A stretch of DNA of 64,000 bases from Echinometra lucunter (Eukaryota > Echinodermata > Echinoidea > Camarodonta > Echinometridae). Shown piece after piece: positions 44,901 through 56,750 of the stretch (positions are counted from its first letter, which is position 1; every line of letters starts with the position of its first letter). The stretch lies in contig CM057162.1 of the NCBI GenBank assembly GCA_029962745.1, positions 23,188,104-23,252,103 of the forward strand, given 5' to 3'. The notes beneath the pieces were generated by a model, which was not told where the DNA came from, searched no databases, and saw only the letters and a program-made list of their open reading frames with translations. The translations under genes were made by a program, and so were the position numbers.

Positions 44901-45600
44901 ACAGAGGAAGATATTCCAAGCAATTCATTACAAAAGCTTATCAAGTTAGTTACTGTTTTTTTCACGTTTCTACTCAGATGCAGCAGACTTTTCAAAGCAA
45001 TGGTTTTCACGAAACTGTACAAGAAGCCACTCGAAAAATTTCATATGATCACAAAATTTGACCCTAAAGCAAAACAAGAACTACGGCCCACTATCAGCAT
45101 AACCAACCAGCGAATCTCATCAGAAAATTTCACCTTCACTATTCCATACTATTTCATGCAGTTTCTACATTTGCCTTTCAATTTCACAACTCAGTTCATA
45201 CCCACATATATGGAATGATAATTCATCTTTACAAAAACACGACACCAAACACCTCCAGGTGATATAATCACACCGAAATCTTGATCTGTGTTACTATAAC
45301 CAACCAAAGACAAAACATTCCTCACAAAAGTGTAACAAACTCAGTCTGTAATGGCCATTTACAGCTATGAAACTACAAAGAGTATAATACCACTTAACTG
45401 TTTTCCAAAGTCACACACTATAATTTTCTGAGAATACTAAAGCGTAGTTCATCATACGTCCTCCTTCCTTTAAACACATCGAGACATTCTGTACAACTGC
45501 AGCATGAGTGAATTTTAGACACTTCGTTTTCATCTCTCCATCCTCTCCTCTTCGTAAGGGCTGTTCACACATGCCGGGGTAGACTGCTTCAGAATAACCA
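41941..45600. other. No gene recognised; far 3' flank of cic
   Basis: AT-rich sequence with short open frames only. Part may belong to a long cic 3' UTR on the minus strand, which cannot be settled from sequence alone. Confidence 0.4.
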
Positions 45601-45608
45601 TGAGGGGT

Positions 45609-45800
45609 TTAAACCCGTTCATGACAGGAATTACTTGAAGCTTCCTTTGATCAGCTTTTCTTCTTCAAATTGGCAACACCAGAATTTTTCTTTTATCGCT
45701 GCATTTTCCGTATTAAATAAAAACTGATAGAAAGTATGTTGAGAATTTAAAAAGTGGCCAATTTGCATGGAAAAGCAATGATTTGTGATTCTGAAGCCAT
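45609..45800. mobile_element. piggyBac-type MITE fragment, copy 3
   Basis: Starts TTAAACCCGTTCATGACAGG and follows copies 1 and 2 through GATCAGCTTTTCTTCTTCAAA, then loses similarity near 45800. Confidence 0.55.
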
Positions 45801-46636
45801 CAATCGCACAAGTAAGTATGCGTAGGTCTTCTACCATGTCACTTATCCCCTCTTGCCATCTAGTAAAAAAATACAAACCCAGAAACATTCGGGGAGGGGG
45901 GGGGGGTTTCGACGGGTATACCACGGCATGTCTGACCGAGCCACAAGGTTCTCAAAACCAGTCACTGATATCGGAATACATTCTATTTAATTTATCAAAT
46001 AATTATAATGACAAATCACTGACAAAGTGCTCAATTATTTTTTGTTATGATAAATAATGAACAGGGGCCATATTCTGAAAATTGTTTGATCCTTTCATCT
46101 TATTTTGTCATAGCAGTGAGAAAGAGGGTGCGCAAATGGCTCACACCGTGTACTTCTGACTTGCGTGCTCGACTATGGGTGCAATTTTGCCCAGTTCAAA
46201 CCAATCACAAGTTCCCCTTCAAAATTTATTATGATAATTGAAAGAGTGAAAATACGATAAACGATAAAACAATTTTCAGAATACCAGCCAAGGCTATCAT
46301 CATGCAGGGCTCAACGTTATCAGGTATCTGGACACTTGGGCCCAAGAAATCTTCGTGCAGACCCCTAAAATCTTAAGATTTACTTCATAGGGCTCAATTC
46401 GAAGAGAGACACAAACATTTCAACAGGACCCGCAATGGACATAATCAGTGAAGAGCCATGCATTGTGTTAGGTCAGATCTCACAAATTCATGTCCGTGCG
46501 CCTCCTTTACCAATTTCATCCTCTCACTTAAAGTGGTCGTTATGCTTGCTTGACAAAGACTGACCAATTCTATCAACAATGTGTGACCATCTTTTTCACT
46601 ATTTTTATCAATGCATTATACACAAGCGCATAGATT

Positions 46637-46985
46637 GTAAAGGCTTGTTCAGATATGAGGTGGAAAGCCCACATGATTTCTTTTTCATTTCTGGTACAAA
46701 AGAATGAGATATGGGGCGTAAAAAAAAAAAGCCACCAAGGCAAGAGGCATATTTTTTGCCTCCTTGGGGCATAAGGGTGTGGACAAATCAAATCCTTCAT
46801 AAATTGGAGCAAAATATGATGACAAGAGTTTGTCTGCGGAACTTTTGGCAAAACTCTCTTTCATGTGAGCGCTGACGCAATGATGCGCATTCATGATAAT
46901 AAGGGGTGCTGTTTACATACAAAACACTAAAAATAAACAAAGAGGTATGCCTGCGCGGGTTTCCCCAGATATCTGAATGAGCCAT
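46637..46985. mobile_element. MITE with AGGCTTGTTCAGATATG ends
   Basis: Left AAGGCTTGTTCAGATATGAG, right AGATATCTGAATGAGCC. The interior matches the opposite strand of 54708-55399 (AGGCATATTTTTTGCCTC). Confidence 0.5.
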
Positions 46986-47189
46986 TATTGTAGATCCGTC
47001 AGTTCTGACTAGTCCCCCACAACAGTATAACAAGTATAAAATAATATGTCCTCCCTGTTTTGACCTACAAATGAGTTCCCAAAAGACACTTCAAATTTCA
47101 ATACATTATCCAAGGCACATTGCATGTACTTGGGCACCATCTTTGACGGACACAGAATACCAATCAAGTTCAAGAGTAACACTTCGTGC

Positions 47190-48060
47190 TCCCTCTTTCA
47201 CACTTCATCACTTAAACACCTCCTGTTATGCAATGTGAACACAGCCTATATTTCTCTGATCAAGAGAATGTCCAACAAGAACCAATCATCACACTTTACG
47301 TTATTTCGCTTAGGTAGAACGTATTTGCTTAGACATCTCCAGAATGTGAACCAGGCCTAGACTTCACGTTTCATCAAGCCTCCTACAATATTTCACGGCT
47401 TTCACATCACATGACGTGCAATGATGGCATCGTAAAATTTCTTATGATGATGAGATTGCCATCATGAGAAGCAATTAGTCTCATCAGTCCAACATTCGCA
47501 ATCAGCCAAATTCATAAGAGGTTTGCCTTAGCACGTGCTTTAAACCTCCATAAGCTTACTACGCGCATATATCCTCCTTTCTAACGAGCAGGGACCATAC
47601 ACTTGTGAACACTTGTTCACGTCTATTCCAGTCCAGGACGGAAGTTTTAACCATGATTTCAACCATAGTTAAGACAATCCTCTTTCATGAATTTGCATCA
47701 GTGTGTTTACACTTCTTCCTTTCCACCTGCCACCATACCTCTGGAGCAATATTATATGAACACACCCTACATTTCACTGATACAGCATGAAGTCCTACAA
47801 CCACATCATGATCTTGTTTCTTCCCTTCTATGCTTTCTCCAACACTGTTCCAACATTGCAATTTTTCCCTTTATTGCCTCCTCCTCCTAAACCATTCCAA
47901 TGGTTTAATATGAACACAACGTACATGTATATTTCATCCGTATCTTATGAATAGTACAGTACTCACACCTTTTTCCCTTTATATCCTCCTCCTCCTAAAC
48001 CATTCCAGAGGTGTAATGTGAACACAACCTACATCTCATCATTACAGATGCAGTCTCCTG
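47190..48060. repeat. Degenerate repeats downstream of cic
   Basis: At least four related blocks carry phrases like CTCCTCCTAAACCATTCCA followed by ATRTGAACACA.CYTACAT (about 47215, 47735, 47890 and 48000). Spacing is irregular. Confidence 0.45.
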
Positions 48061-48643
48061 TTTACAGGATCTCCTTGATGCAATTTTGCCAATTTATCTG
48101 AGATTTTACATCAATTCACAACCGAGAGATATCATTACAACAAACTGTAGTAATTTCATTCACTTCTGAGTTCATAAAATGCATTTCTGGGAGGTGGAAA
48201 TTCATTGGCTAGCAACATGTTAGCTATGCTTACAGCACGTTTCACGTTTGCTATAATGGGGACACAACCAGTGTATTGAAAGAACTTCAAGAAAGATTTA
48301 TCGCCTCTCAATAGCTCGCATTATCTAGATCTAATCTGCATAAATTTCAGCATTAGCTTGGTTAACAATAAGAAAAACCCATTCAGGAGCTAGGAGTGTA
48401 ACCCCTTGGTTGAAATAATTTTCAGCACACAAGCAGTTCTTTAATTCTTTGAACATTCCTAAGATGTCTGCCGAAGTTACACAACTTGCATTTATCTAGG
48501 AGAGACACCCCTTTTAAAGGAGTACCATTATTATTTCGAAGTATAAATCATGTGCATGTAACACGGTATAATTAAAGAGAAGATGTTGCAAGATACAAGT
48601 GAGTCGTCCCCTTTACAACATGTAGGGGGTTGCTACTCATATT
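48061..48643 (-). other. Probable proximal 3' UTR of cic
   Basis: Immediately downstream of the cic stop on the minus strand. No open frame and no certain polyadenylation signal was identified. Confidence 0.4.
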
Positions 48644-49227
48644 TTACTTTGGGGTCTGGTTACCACTTCCATTGCCTTGGATATTAATGTGAGGTTGCCC
48701 ATGAAGGGCTATGTGTGCCACTCCTCCACTGGATGGCCCGGGGGGTGCCACACCTTGCACAATGGTGGTTGGAGGTCTGCCCTGAGCAGCTTGAGGCGGT
48801 TGGAACTGGTTGACACCGGGGCTGGCCGGGTAGACGAAGATGGTCTGCCCGTGCTGCAGAGCAGGGGATGGGACGGAGATGGTGTGGAGCGCCGGAGAGC
48901 CTGGCTGGGCCTGCTGCGGGGCGGAGAGCTTCACCAACGGGGACATGGGCTTGGGTTGCTGGCTCATGTGGGGGGAGTAGTGGAACTTGGTCATCGTTGG
49001 GGAGCCCTGTGGGTTGGGGGAAGCCCCTCTGGCCATGGGGGAGGGAGGCGGGGCTGGGGTTAAGGTGAACTTGGCAGTGAGAGCAGAGTTGGAGCTACTG
49101 CTGCTGCTGATAGGGGCAGCTGTGAGAGCCATCTTGCTGGTAGGGTTGGGACCCCCAAGACGAACACTCTTCACCGACGTCAGGTGCAGTTTACTTGGCA
49201 CTGGAGACTTTGGCGTGGATGGCGTAC
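48644..49227 (-). CDS. cic: cic terminal coding exon
   Basis: 194 codons, Pro/Ser/Gln-rich tail with many SP sites (possible kinase targets), ending NQTPK and TAA. Acceptor ATATCATCAG, phase 1. The strong + strand open frames here (48677-49253) are mirror frames of this GC-rich exon. Confidence 0.9.
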
Positions 49228-52200
49228 CTGATGATATCCAAGAGACAAAATAATCAATGCAATGATATGAAGGTTAAGAACCCACAGCACCATTCAAAGA
49301 AAGGGAGGAAACCTCGGTATAGCGGTATGCCCACACATCTCAATCTGTTATCCCGGGAGCAGAGATCAGATGGTGATGGTGATTAAGTTCACCTTTTTCC
49401 CTCCCTCCCAGGTGTAGGTAATAATACAATACTTAATAACAAAATTTAACAAATAATAATAATACTGGAATCACAACAAAACAACAAAAATGATAGTAGT
49501 AGTAACAATATACAGATGAGGGTCAACATATTCATGTATTTTGATTCATTAAGATCATGTCTCTCTTCATAACTTGGGCCTCATTTCATAAAACTTGTTA
49601 TCAGCAACAATTGCAACATTTCTATGACAAATTTGCTCTCAGCCAATCAGATGCAAGGATTTCAGTAGCTTATAACAATCTTTGCAACTTGTTATTGATA
49701 AGAAGTTTTATGAAACAGGGCCTTGATCATATCTCTCATACTCTTGAGAAATCCTACACAACATATTAACAAGAGAGCTTGCCTCACCTGGGGTGACGGG
49801 TTCTCCATCCTGCCCTTCCTCATCCCATGTTTGCTGCATAATCTTCTGACGAACCTCCCTGATCTTCAGCTGGAGGCAGTTCTTGGACGGGAACATGTCC
49901 TGGTGTTTGGACTGGAATGCAGCGGTGGAAGCAGCTACAATAAAAAACAAACAAACAAATATATCATCAATATCTTAGAAGGGAACATTTTCTGGTGTTC
50001 CCACTCAAAAACAAACAAACAAAAATATCATCAATATCTTTAATAGAAGAGAACGTTTCCTGGTGTTCTGACTCAAAAACAACAAACAAAAATATCATCA
50101 ATATCTTTAATAGAAGAGAACGTTTCCTGGTGTTCTGACTCAAAAACAACAAACAAAAATATCATTAATATCTTTAATAGAAGAGAACGTTTCCTGGTGT
50201 TCCGACTCAAAAACAAACAAACAAAAATATCATCAATATCTTAGAAGAGAACGTTTCCTGGTGTTTGGACTGGAATGCAGCGGTGGAAGCAGCTACAATC
50301 AAAAGCAAACAAACAAAAATATCAATATTCATGATCATCTTATGTCATTAGCAAAATAATGAAAAAAAAAAAAAAGACATCATACTGAAATACCCAGGTC
50401 CTCTGTCAAAAGAAGGGAAAGGGATGTTCTCCTCAACTTACAAGAAGCTGGATCACAAAACATTGACAAATACAAATACACATAACCAGCACAAAAAAAA
50501 AACAAACAAAACAAACAAACAAACAACATAAGAACTAATGAGAACAAGAAAGGGAACAATATATAACGCAAAATAAATGTGACCCTCCACCACAAAACGA
50601 CCGATAAGTCGCAATGGGACTTTCCACATAAAGAGCCAAAATAGCCAAAATGGTGTTGGAAAGTCGATTTTTGGTTTTGGGTATTTTTGGGAAGTGTAAC
50701 TATCGATATACCATTTGGCGAATTTTCAGAGTCTGAAGTGAAGTGGAAATATGTTTTTTCTTAGTTCAACCAGAAAAGGTTCACAATTCCGCCTTGACAA
50801 TGAAGCTTTAAAACAACTGCACTGAACTGAAAAACTATGCAATGTAAGATGTTCAAACTCACAGGAAGTTGAAATCAATATCTGAACAAAAGATGGGCCA
50901 AGTTTCATTTAAATCTTGTCTGTACATCATTATATCAAAATACCTGTAATATGCCTTGGCACAATGCAAATCACAAACCAAACCACCAGATTGAAGGCAA
51001 TTCTCTTTTTTCTTCCAAGAAATTGAAACAGATCTATATCCTTCTAGCGTAGTACTCCCAAGGGTTTTTTTGTTTGTTTATTTCTGTGAGAATCTCATCA
51101 TCAAAGCACAGTTATATAGTTGCCAATGGGAATCTAAGATGCTGCCGGCTAGCCGTACAAGAGTTTTAACTCACCAGATGGGAAGTAGCCATTGGTCTTG
51201 AAGAGCTCTGTGACCAGGATACGTCTCTGATCCAGGATCCTTCTCAAGGTGGAGAGAGAAGAGGAGGACGAGGAGGCCGAGCGATCCAGGTCTCCTTCAT
51301 AATCATCCAACTCATCTAACGTGGGAGAGAAGATATTTCAAGAACATTCAATTGTAGAGGTGGTGTACATGAGCAGTTTCAGTAGTTGACTCAACATACA
51401 AACTTTGTGGCATCCAACGCTAACTCATCACTAGTGTCCTTCCGCAAGACACTAATCTACATTTGCCACTCTTCACCAAGGTTTTGGAATTCCAGGAATG
51501 TTTACTGGCTTTGTTCTCATATATTTCGTCCACCTCTATGTTGTAAGAAGGGGACACACTTCACTGGAAACATTAACGATAACAAGTTTTTTGATCAATG
51601 GTACACCCTTCTAATTGCCGTAGCTCAGTTTGAAAAGCACTAGTCTCGTAATCCAGTAACCCGGGTTCGAAACCATGTCGACAAGCTAGTTCCATCTGGT
51701 AAAGTGTTATTCCTCATTACCAGATTCCTCCGAGAGGACTTAAAGCCATCAGTCATCTGGTTGGTTACCTGCAGGCCTGCATGCTTTCTTCACAATCAGG
51801 TCAAACAAACCAATCATCGTAGTGTGTACGTGGGAGTATAATTGTGTCTTTAAAGAGTTAAGGGGGTATTGTAGGGTGTATCTTCTCATGAAAAACTTTG
51901 TTTATTTTTATGGATAGGATCAGATCCAGGCCTAAGGCTACTCTGCCCCCCCCCCCTCCCCATCTGGACAAATGCTACACCACTTTGTATTGTAATAAGA
52001 CTTCCATATGTCAGAACTGACAAAGACTTACCCTTTCCCTTCTTTTCCTAATTCCTCAGCCAAGAAAATGTTATTTCTAGTAAGATCTAAAAACCAGAAT
52101 ATATTCTTACCTCGCATAGTGCCACTCAGAGCCTCAGCAGTGGACTTGTCGCTGAACTTGAAGACCGAGTCGTCTCCCATCACTCTCTTGCCTGGCGTGC

Positions 52201-55200
52201 TTGGCTCTGAGCTACTTGAACTTCTGCGATGGGGGGACTTCAGCTTGCATGGTGAGGTCGGATCGTTGTCGGAATCGCACTCGCTCTTACCTGGAAGAAA
52301 AAAGGAAATGCATACCATGAATTCAACTGGGCTATGGCACATACTTCGAAGACTGCTGACTCCTCAGTTACTCCAGTTCTGCAGCGGAAAATGGTAAATT
52401 ATTTCAAAGTGCTCATACTTCAGCTTGCACGGTGAGGTCAGATCATTGTCGCAATCACATTCACTCTTACCTGACCGAAACAAGAAATCATTATGATGCA
52501 TATGAATTTAAATGTAACTGGACTCTGGCATGTACTTCGAAGAATGCGACTCCTCAGTTATTCCAGTTTTGCAGCCTAAGAAGGAAAATTATTCTAAAGC
52601 GCTCATACAAAGATCAAAGAGTAGATTCCACAGCTCTCAGTCTTCTTTTCAACTTCTAAACAATGGCTCTGAAAATTGTTTAGGATAGTTTCTTACCTGT
52701 AGAGCCTATAATACAATATTTTATTCCATTCAATTCCAATTTCAATAAAAATGGTCACAAAAACCATACAAAAAAAAAACTGCAGGATATACATTTGTAA
52801 CGTTTGAATAGTTGATATAATTATACTGAAGTGACATAATCAATGCATGAACAAATAGATATTTCGACAGAATGCAAATAATTCTATAGAAATGCAATAT
52901 TTTCACTGAATACTGATGATAAATAAATACAAGTAACAAGTTTTACAGGTATCAAATTCTTTTTTGACATCAGGGGGGTGTAACATAAAGAGATACAATC
53001 AATCTTACAATCAATTGTAACTCTTTAGTACATGGTTTGCCATAGACTTACGATTGATATCAATCGTAAGATTGATTGTATGTTTTATGTTACACCCCCC
53101 TCAATCAGTTACATTCTAGTCATTCCTAAAAAAAAAAAAGTTTCATACTTGTAAAGCTTTTAATAATACTGAAGAAACATGAACAGTAATGAGACTTCAC
53201 AGATAACAACCTGAAAAACTTTCAAAACTTCAGAACAATCACTAAATAAAGCACTGTCGAGGATACTTCTCAGGAATGGAACTTCACAGATAACAACCTC
53301 GTAAACTTCTCAAACCTCTTAACCCATTCATGACAGGAATTATTTAAAGTCTAATTTGATCAGCTTTTATTCTTCAAAATGTCAAGACTAAGATTTTTAT
53401 TTTATTGCTACATTTTATTTATAAATTGTCATGTATCAGAAATGAATATAAATTGACAGAAATTGTGATAAGTCAAAAAGTTGCCAATTTGCAGGGGAAA
53501 ACAGTGATTTTAAACTTTCTATCACATTGCCAATTTAAGGATTTCAATGCTTATTTTCCTTTAAAAAATCTTCAGCATCAAACAATGAATATTGATGCAA
53601 CCAAAATGGGCATTTTTGTGTAGAATTTTTTGCTCTTTCTGCTCATGTATTTGGTATGATTTTTAGGGCTTTGCATTAAAAGATATTTGGCCAAACCACA
53701 AAATATGGACCTCTGTCACGAATGGGGTAACAATCACCAAATATTATAAAGTACTGTCAAGGATAGTTTCTTACTTGTTGACCCTTTTCTCTTCCTCCTA
53801 TAGCTGCTGACGATAGCCTCAGGGGTAAGTGGGATGACGTTCCTTTCACTCGTGTGATCTTCTGGGTGGTATTCCGGAAGTTGTCTGAACTGAGCCTCAA
53901 AGTTCACCTCCTCAAGCACCCTACAATTAAAAAAAATATGGGATCAAATACTCAAGATGGGTGGACCAAGGCGACTATACAATATGGCAAAATTAAATTT
54001 AAAAACCTTGTGATTTTTTTTTTTTTAAATAATGATACAGGAATAAATTAATTTCTTAAGCATCCTGCTGAATACATTTCTGACATGCAAGTTAAAAGCT
54101 CCATGTACCTGAACCAAGCCTCAAATTTTACCTTAACCACCCTCGAATAAAAATATGAAGGCAACCCAGGGGCAGCACCAGAATATTTTGATGGGGGGGG
54201 GGCAAGATGAACTATTGGTAAATTTAATTACGTTTTAAATAAACAGGAATATTATGTAGTTGTATGACCCAACCTTCTCTTTCCCCATACTCTTCTTTCA
54301 TTTTCCTCCTTTTTTTTTTTTTTTTTTTTTTTTGGGGGGGAGGGGTTACTTGAAAAATCATAGGGTGGTCCTCCCCCCCCCCCCCACTGTAGCGCCGCCC
54401 CTGAGGCAACCTGACAGAATAAATGAATAACTGAGCATCCTTCATTTAAAAAAATGAAAACAAGATTCATATCCATCCCAATATCGTTGGTGAACAGAAC
54501 AGACTGTCCACATACATGAATTTGTGGAACCCTATATAAACAGAGTTCAAGCAACCAGGAAGCAAGACACAAACTTTCATGAAAATGCCTTTATCACTAG
54601 AGAGCTAGAAACTTAGCACTAAATCTTTGACAGGTTATACAACACATGCAAATGGACACCAACTGAATACTAAACTTTAACCCTGGACCAAAGCTACACC
54701 ACACCAAAGGCTTAGTCAGACAAGATGCAATATCCCCTCGACAAACCTTCTCATTTTTTTTTTTACTTTAGATATGGTGCGGCAAACCACACCACTTATG
54801 GTAATGAGCGTGCACATTAACATGTCAAGGCATAAATAAAAGAAATTTTTGTCAAAAGTTGCACTGGCAAACTCATGACATCATATTTTGTAATTTGACT
54901 GGTCCACAGCCTTTTGCTGCCATGAGGCAAAAAATATGCCTCTTGCAGCGGTGGGTTTATTGCCCTCTCATATCCCATTCATGGTTCTCGCCAGTACATA
55001 ACACCCATGGTTCCAATACCATACGTAAAGGGTTTCAGACAAGGAAGAACCATATGTGAAATTGCTGCACCATGCGTGGCAACAAGGGTAAAAAGATATT
55101 GGAGTATATATTCCTAACAATAATGATAAATGTCACAGACTGTTTTGCTGTTTTGCAATGTATTTTTACTTTTAAGCCATTAGTAGACAACTCCTGCTTA

Positions 55201-56719
55201 CCAAGAAGTATTTTTCATCCTTTTACTATAGCATATAATGCATACACATGTAACTTTAGGTGTTATTCCGTAAAACTTCCAAAACTTCCACACTTGTCGC
55301 AGAGTGGGAACCGTGTGGATTTTTTTCTAGTGAGAACCCTGATCCCATTCACTTAGTACACTAAAAAGGCGGGTTGCCGCATATCTGAACAAGCCTTAAC
55401 TCTAACACTGAGCTGGACCTTAAACCCTACATGACCCTGACCTTAACTGTGTATTTTTATCAAAATAAAGCCCAGGGGCAATCATCACTGTAGCACATAC
55501 ATGTTGGGTCACCCTTCGACAAAATCGTGTCCAGAGCAACTGCCGCTAGAGCAAATCATGTCTGATCAAGAAGATGTCACTTACTTTTCCATGCCGTCAT
55601 CTATTTTCCTCTTTAGTATATGCGATGTTTGCCTGCTCCCTTCTTTTCCTCCCATGGAGGCTCCGCCGTCTCCTGATGAGGACTGCGTTTCCATAGCAAC
55701 AGAGGTGGATGAGGAGGCAGAGACGGCCTCACTGCTGGAAGGTCTATGGGTCTGTCCATTTTCTTTGGTAGGGGTGTTGACTTCTGGTGTGTTATGAGGG
55801 GCCTGGGCTGGGGCTGGGGCTGTTTCGTTGGAGGAGGTCTCTGCTTGCGCTGTTGGCTCAACTATGGTGAGGAAAACGAAAAAAAAAAAATTGGACAATC
55901 AAATCCACCTTGTATCCTAATCCATGGCACATGCTCCAGCCACAATTGCTTCATGTCAATTTCATACACTAAGCAAATACTGAGCTTAAACTCTGGACCA
56001 AAAGCTATGCACAAACATAACCCTAACCCTAAACCTGACCTAAATAAACCCTAATGCAGCCCTGACCCTAACCGTGTACCTTAAACGAAATAAAGTCCAA
56101 AGCACACAGGAAATTATGCTTTGTTTTTTCTTTTGAAAGGGGGGACTTGCCTTTTGAACTGTAGCAAAGAGCTGATGCATTTGATCTTCCAGAATGAAGT
56201 GATCGAGGAAATAGAATGTTCAACAAAGTTTCAACAACCAGGGGCCTGTTTCTTGAAACCGTCATGAGGCTAAGTTCTTGAACAAGCCATAGAGGCACTT
56301 GTTATAGAATTAACATGCATTTCTATGGGACTTCCACAAAAATTTAGAGTACAGATGATTCCAAGGATCCAGGCCCCACTTGAAAAACATCTCTCTTTTT
56401 ATTCAAATTTGATTTCTACATCTAATAAACTATCAACATTTCTGTATAGTTTGTATGTTTCTTATTGCCACATTTCACATCTCTGTTTGGATATGTATCT
56501 GTGGTGAAAGGGCTTTTTCAGCTGCAGCACCTTCTCCACTGGAATAATTGACCAATAATTTTGAGAATCACATCCTTATAAACCTTGAAATCCAACTTGA
56601 AATCCCATCTCTTTTGACAATACTGGTACTGGACACTATAACACTCATCAAAACCCACTTATCCTTTCTATTTTATCTTTTGCACCTCAGAATAATTATT
56701 ATTAGAATTATTATTATTA

Positions 56720-56750
<31 letters not shown>

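Noticed and set aside
48677..49253. Strong + strand open frames of 66-128 residues
   Set aside because: They are mirror frames of the terminal cic exon, whose minus frame has splice sites and a family match.
51616..51680. A tRNA gene
   Set aside because: A and B boxes are present, but the stems do not pair and SINE body sequence follows.
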